DNA from: Desulfobulbaceae bacterium UBA2775
GTDB taxonomy: Bacteria > Desulfobacterota > Desulfobulbia > Desulfobulbales > Desulfocapsaceae
Assembly (NCBI GenBank): GCA_002352445.1
Contig: DEIL01000148.1
Span: 1-5,340, forward strand
Reading direction: 5' to 3'
DNA: 5,340 nt
The position numbers and the translations under genes were made by a program. Below, piece by piece: positions 5,216 to 5,340 of this stretch. How positions within the stretch are numbered: the stretch's first letter is position 1; each line of letters opens with the position of its first letter. The notes under the pieces were generated by a model that did no database searches, was not told the origin of the DNA, and saw only the letters and a list, made by a program, of their open reading frames with translations.

Positions 5216-5340
5216 TTAAGAAATAATGTACCAATCGTCTTTACTAACACCCATGAAATGAATTTCACAACAATGGCACCGCTTCGCTGTTATGAAAGTA
5301 ATGTGACCGGGATTCAGAGGAGTGTCGCCAAACGTCCTCG
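5216..5340 (-). CDS. Possible 3' end of a gene entering from the right edge (partial)
   Basis: A - strand frame is open from the window edge (first full codon at 5338) for 40 codons to TAA (5216-5218), with a His/Cys cluster CHCCEIH near its end. I do not recognise it. It would end 31 nt before the heme-protein start, compatible with one operon. An open run this short can occur by chance, so this is only a candidate. It conflicts with the longer GTG start of the heme protein. Confidence 0.25.
   Translation of the reverse strand, partial: RTFGDTPLNPGHITFITAKRCHCCEIHFMGVSKDDWYIIS
5254..5267. promoter_or_regulatory. Dyad upstream of the membrane heme-protein gene
   Basis: TGAAAT and ATTTCA form a 6-2-6 inverted repeat about 70 nt upstream of the heme-protein ATG. 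It may be an operator, but no good -35/-10 pair was found beside it and it may lie in the end of another gene. AT-rich dyads of this size are common. Confidence 0.2.

Noticed and set aside
5185..5268. 28-residue longer start (GTG) for the membrane heme protein
   Set aside because: No ribosome binding site precedes the GTG, the added residues are not family-like, and the ATG at 5184 has GAG at good spacing.

Overview
The window looks like ordinary chromosome from an anaerobic or microaerobic Gram-negative bacterium. A Desulfobacterota (Desulfobulbales-like) host is my best guess. It rests on the mix of genes (an anaerobe-type Cys-rich FMN hydroxy-acid oxidase, a GltA-type citrate synthase, a bacteriohemerythrin, a stand-alone IscU-like scaffold and an exported YceI) and on moderate GC. 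It is an inference from protein character, not a database match. I see no rRNA, tRNA, CRISPR array or insertion sequence.

Layout. Positions 1-113 may hold the 3' end of an unrecognised gene containing a strong 54-nt hairpin, followed by a small terminator-like hairpin. On the + strand come an FMN-dependent alpha-hydroxy-acid oxidase-family enzyme (272-1288), a type II (hexameric-type) citrate synthase (1437-2723), and a tight two-gene unit of a bacteriohemerythrin (2900-3307) and an IscU/NifU-N Fe-S scaffold (3315-3746). On the - strand, converging on these, are a periplasmic YceI protein (3777-4373) and, upstream of it, a six-helix bis-heme ferric-reductase-like membrane protein (4513-5184). 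A further - strand gene may end at 5216.

How they may work together. The first two genes belong to central carbon metabolism: 2-hydroxy-acid oxidation and entry to the TCA cycle. They have separate leaders and need not be one operon. The hemerythrin-scaffold pair has only 7 nt between the genes and suggests linked iron/oxygen sensing or iron supply to Fe-S assembly. The hemerythrin has Gln where one iron-binding His is expected. The - strand pair of membrane b-type heme protein plus periplasmic YceI resembles the E. coli yceJ-yceI arrangement, with a different heme-protein family in the membrane position.

The points most worth a second look are the hemerythrin/IscU pair with its ligand substitution, the Cys-rich and Tyr-poor hydroxy-acid oxidase, the YceI/heme-protein pair with a perfect palindrome between its -35 and -10 boxes, and the hairpin at the left edge. 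No clearly new multi-gene system such as a defence island or mobile element is visible.
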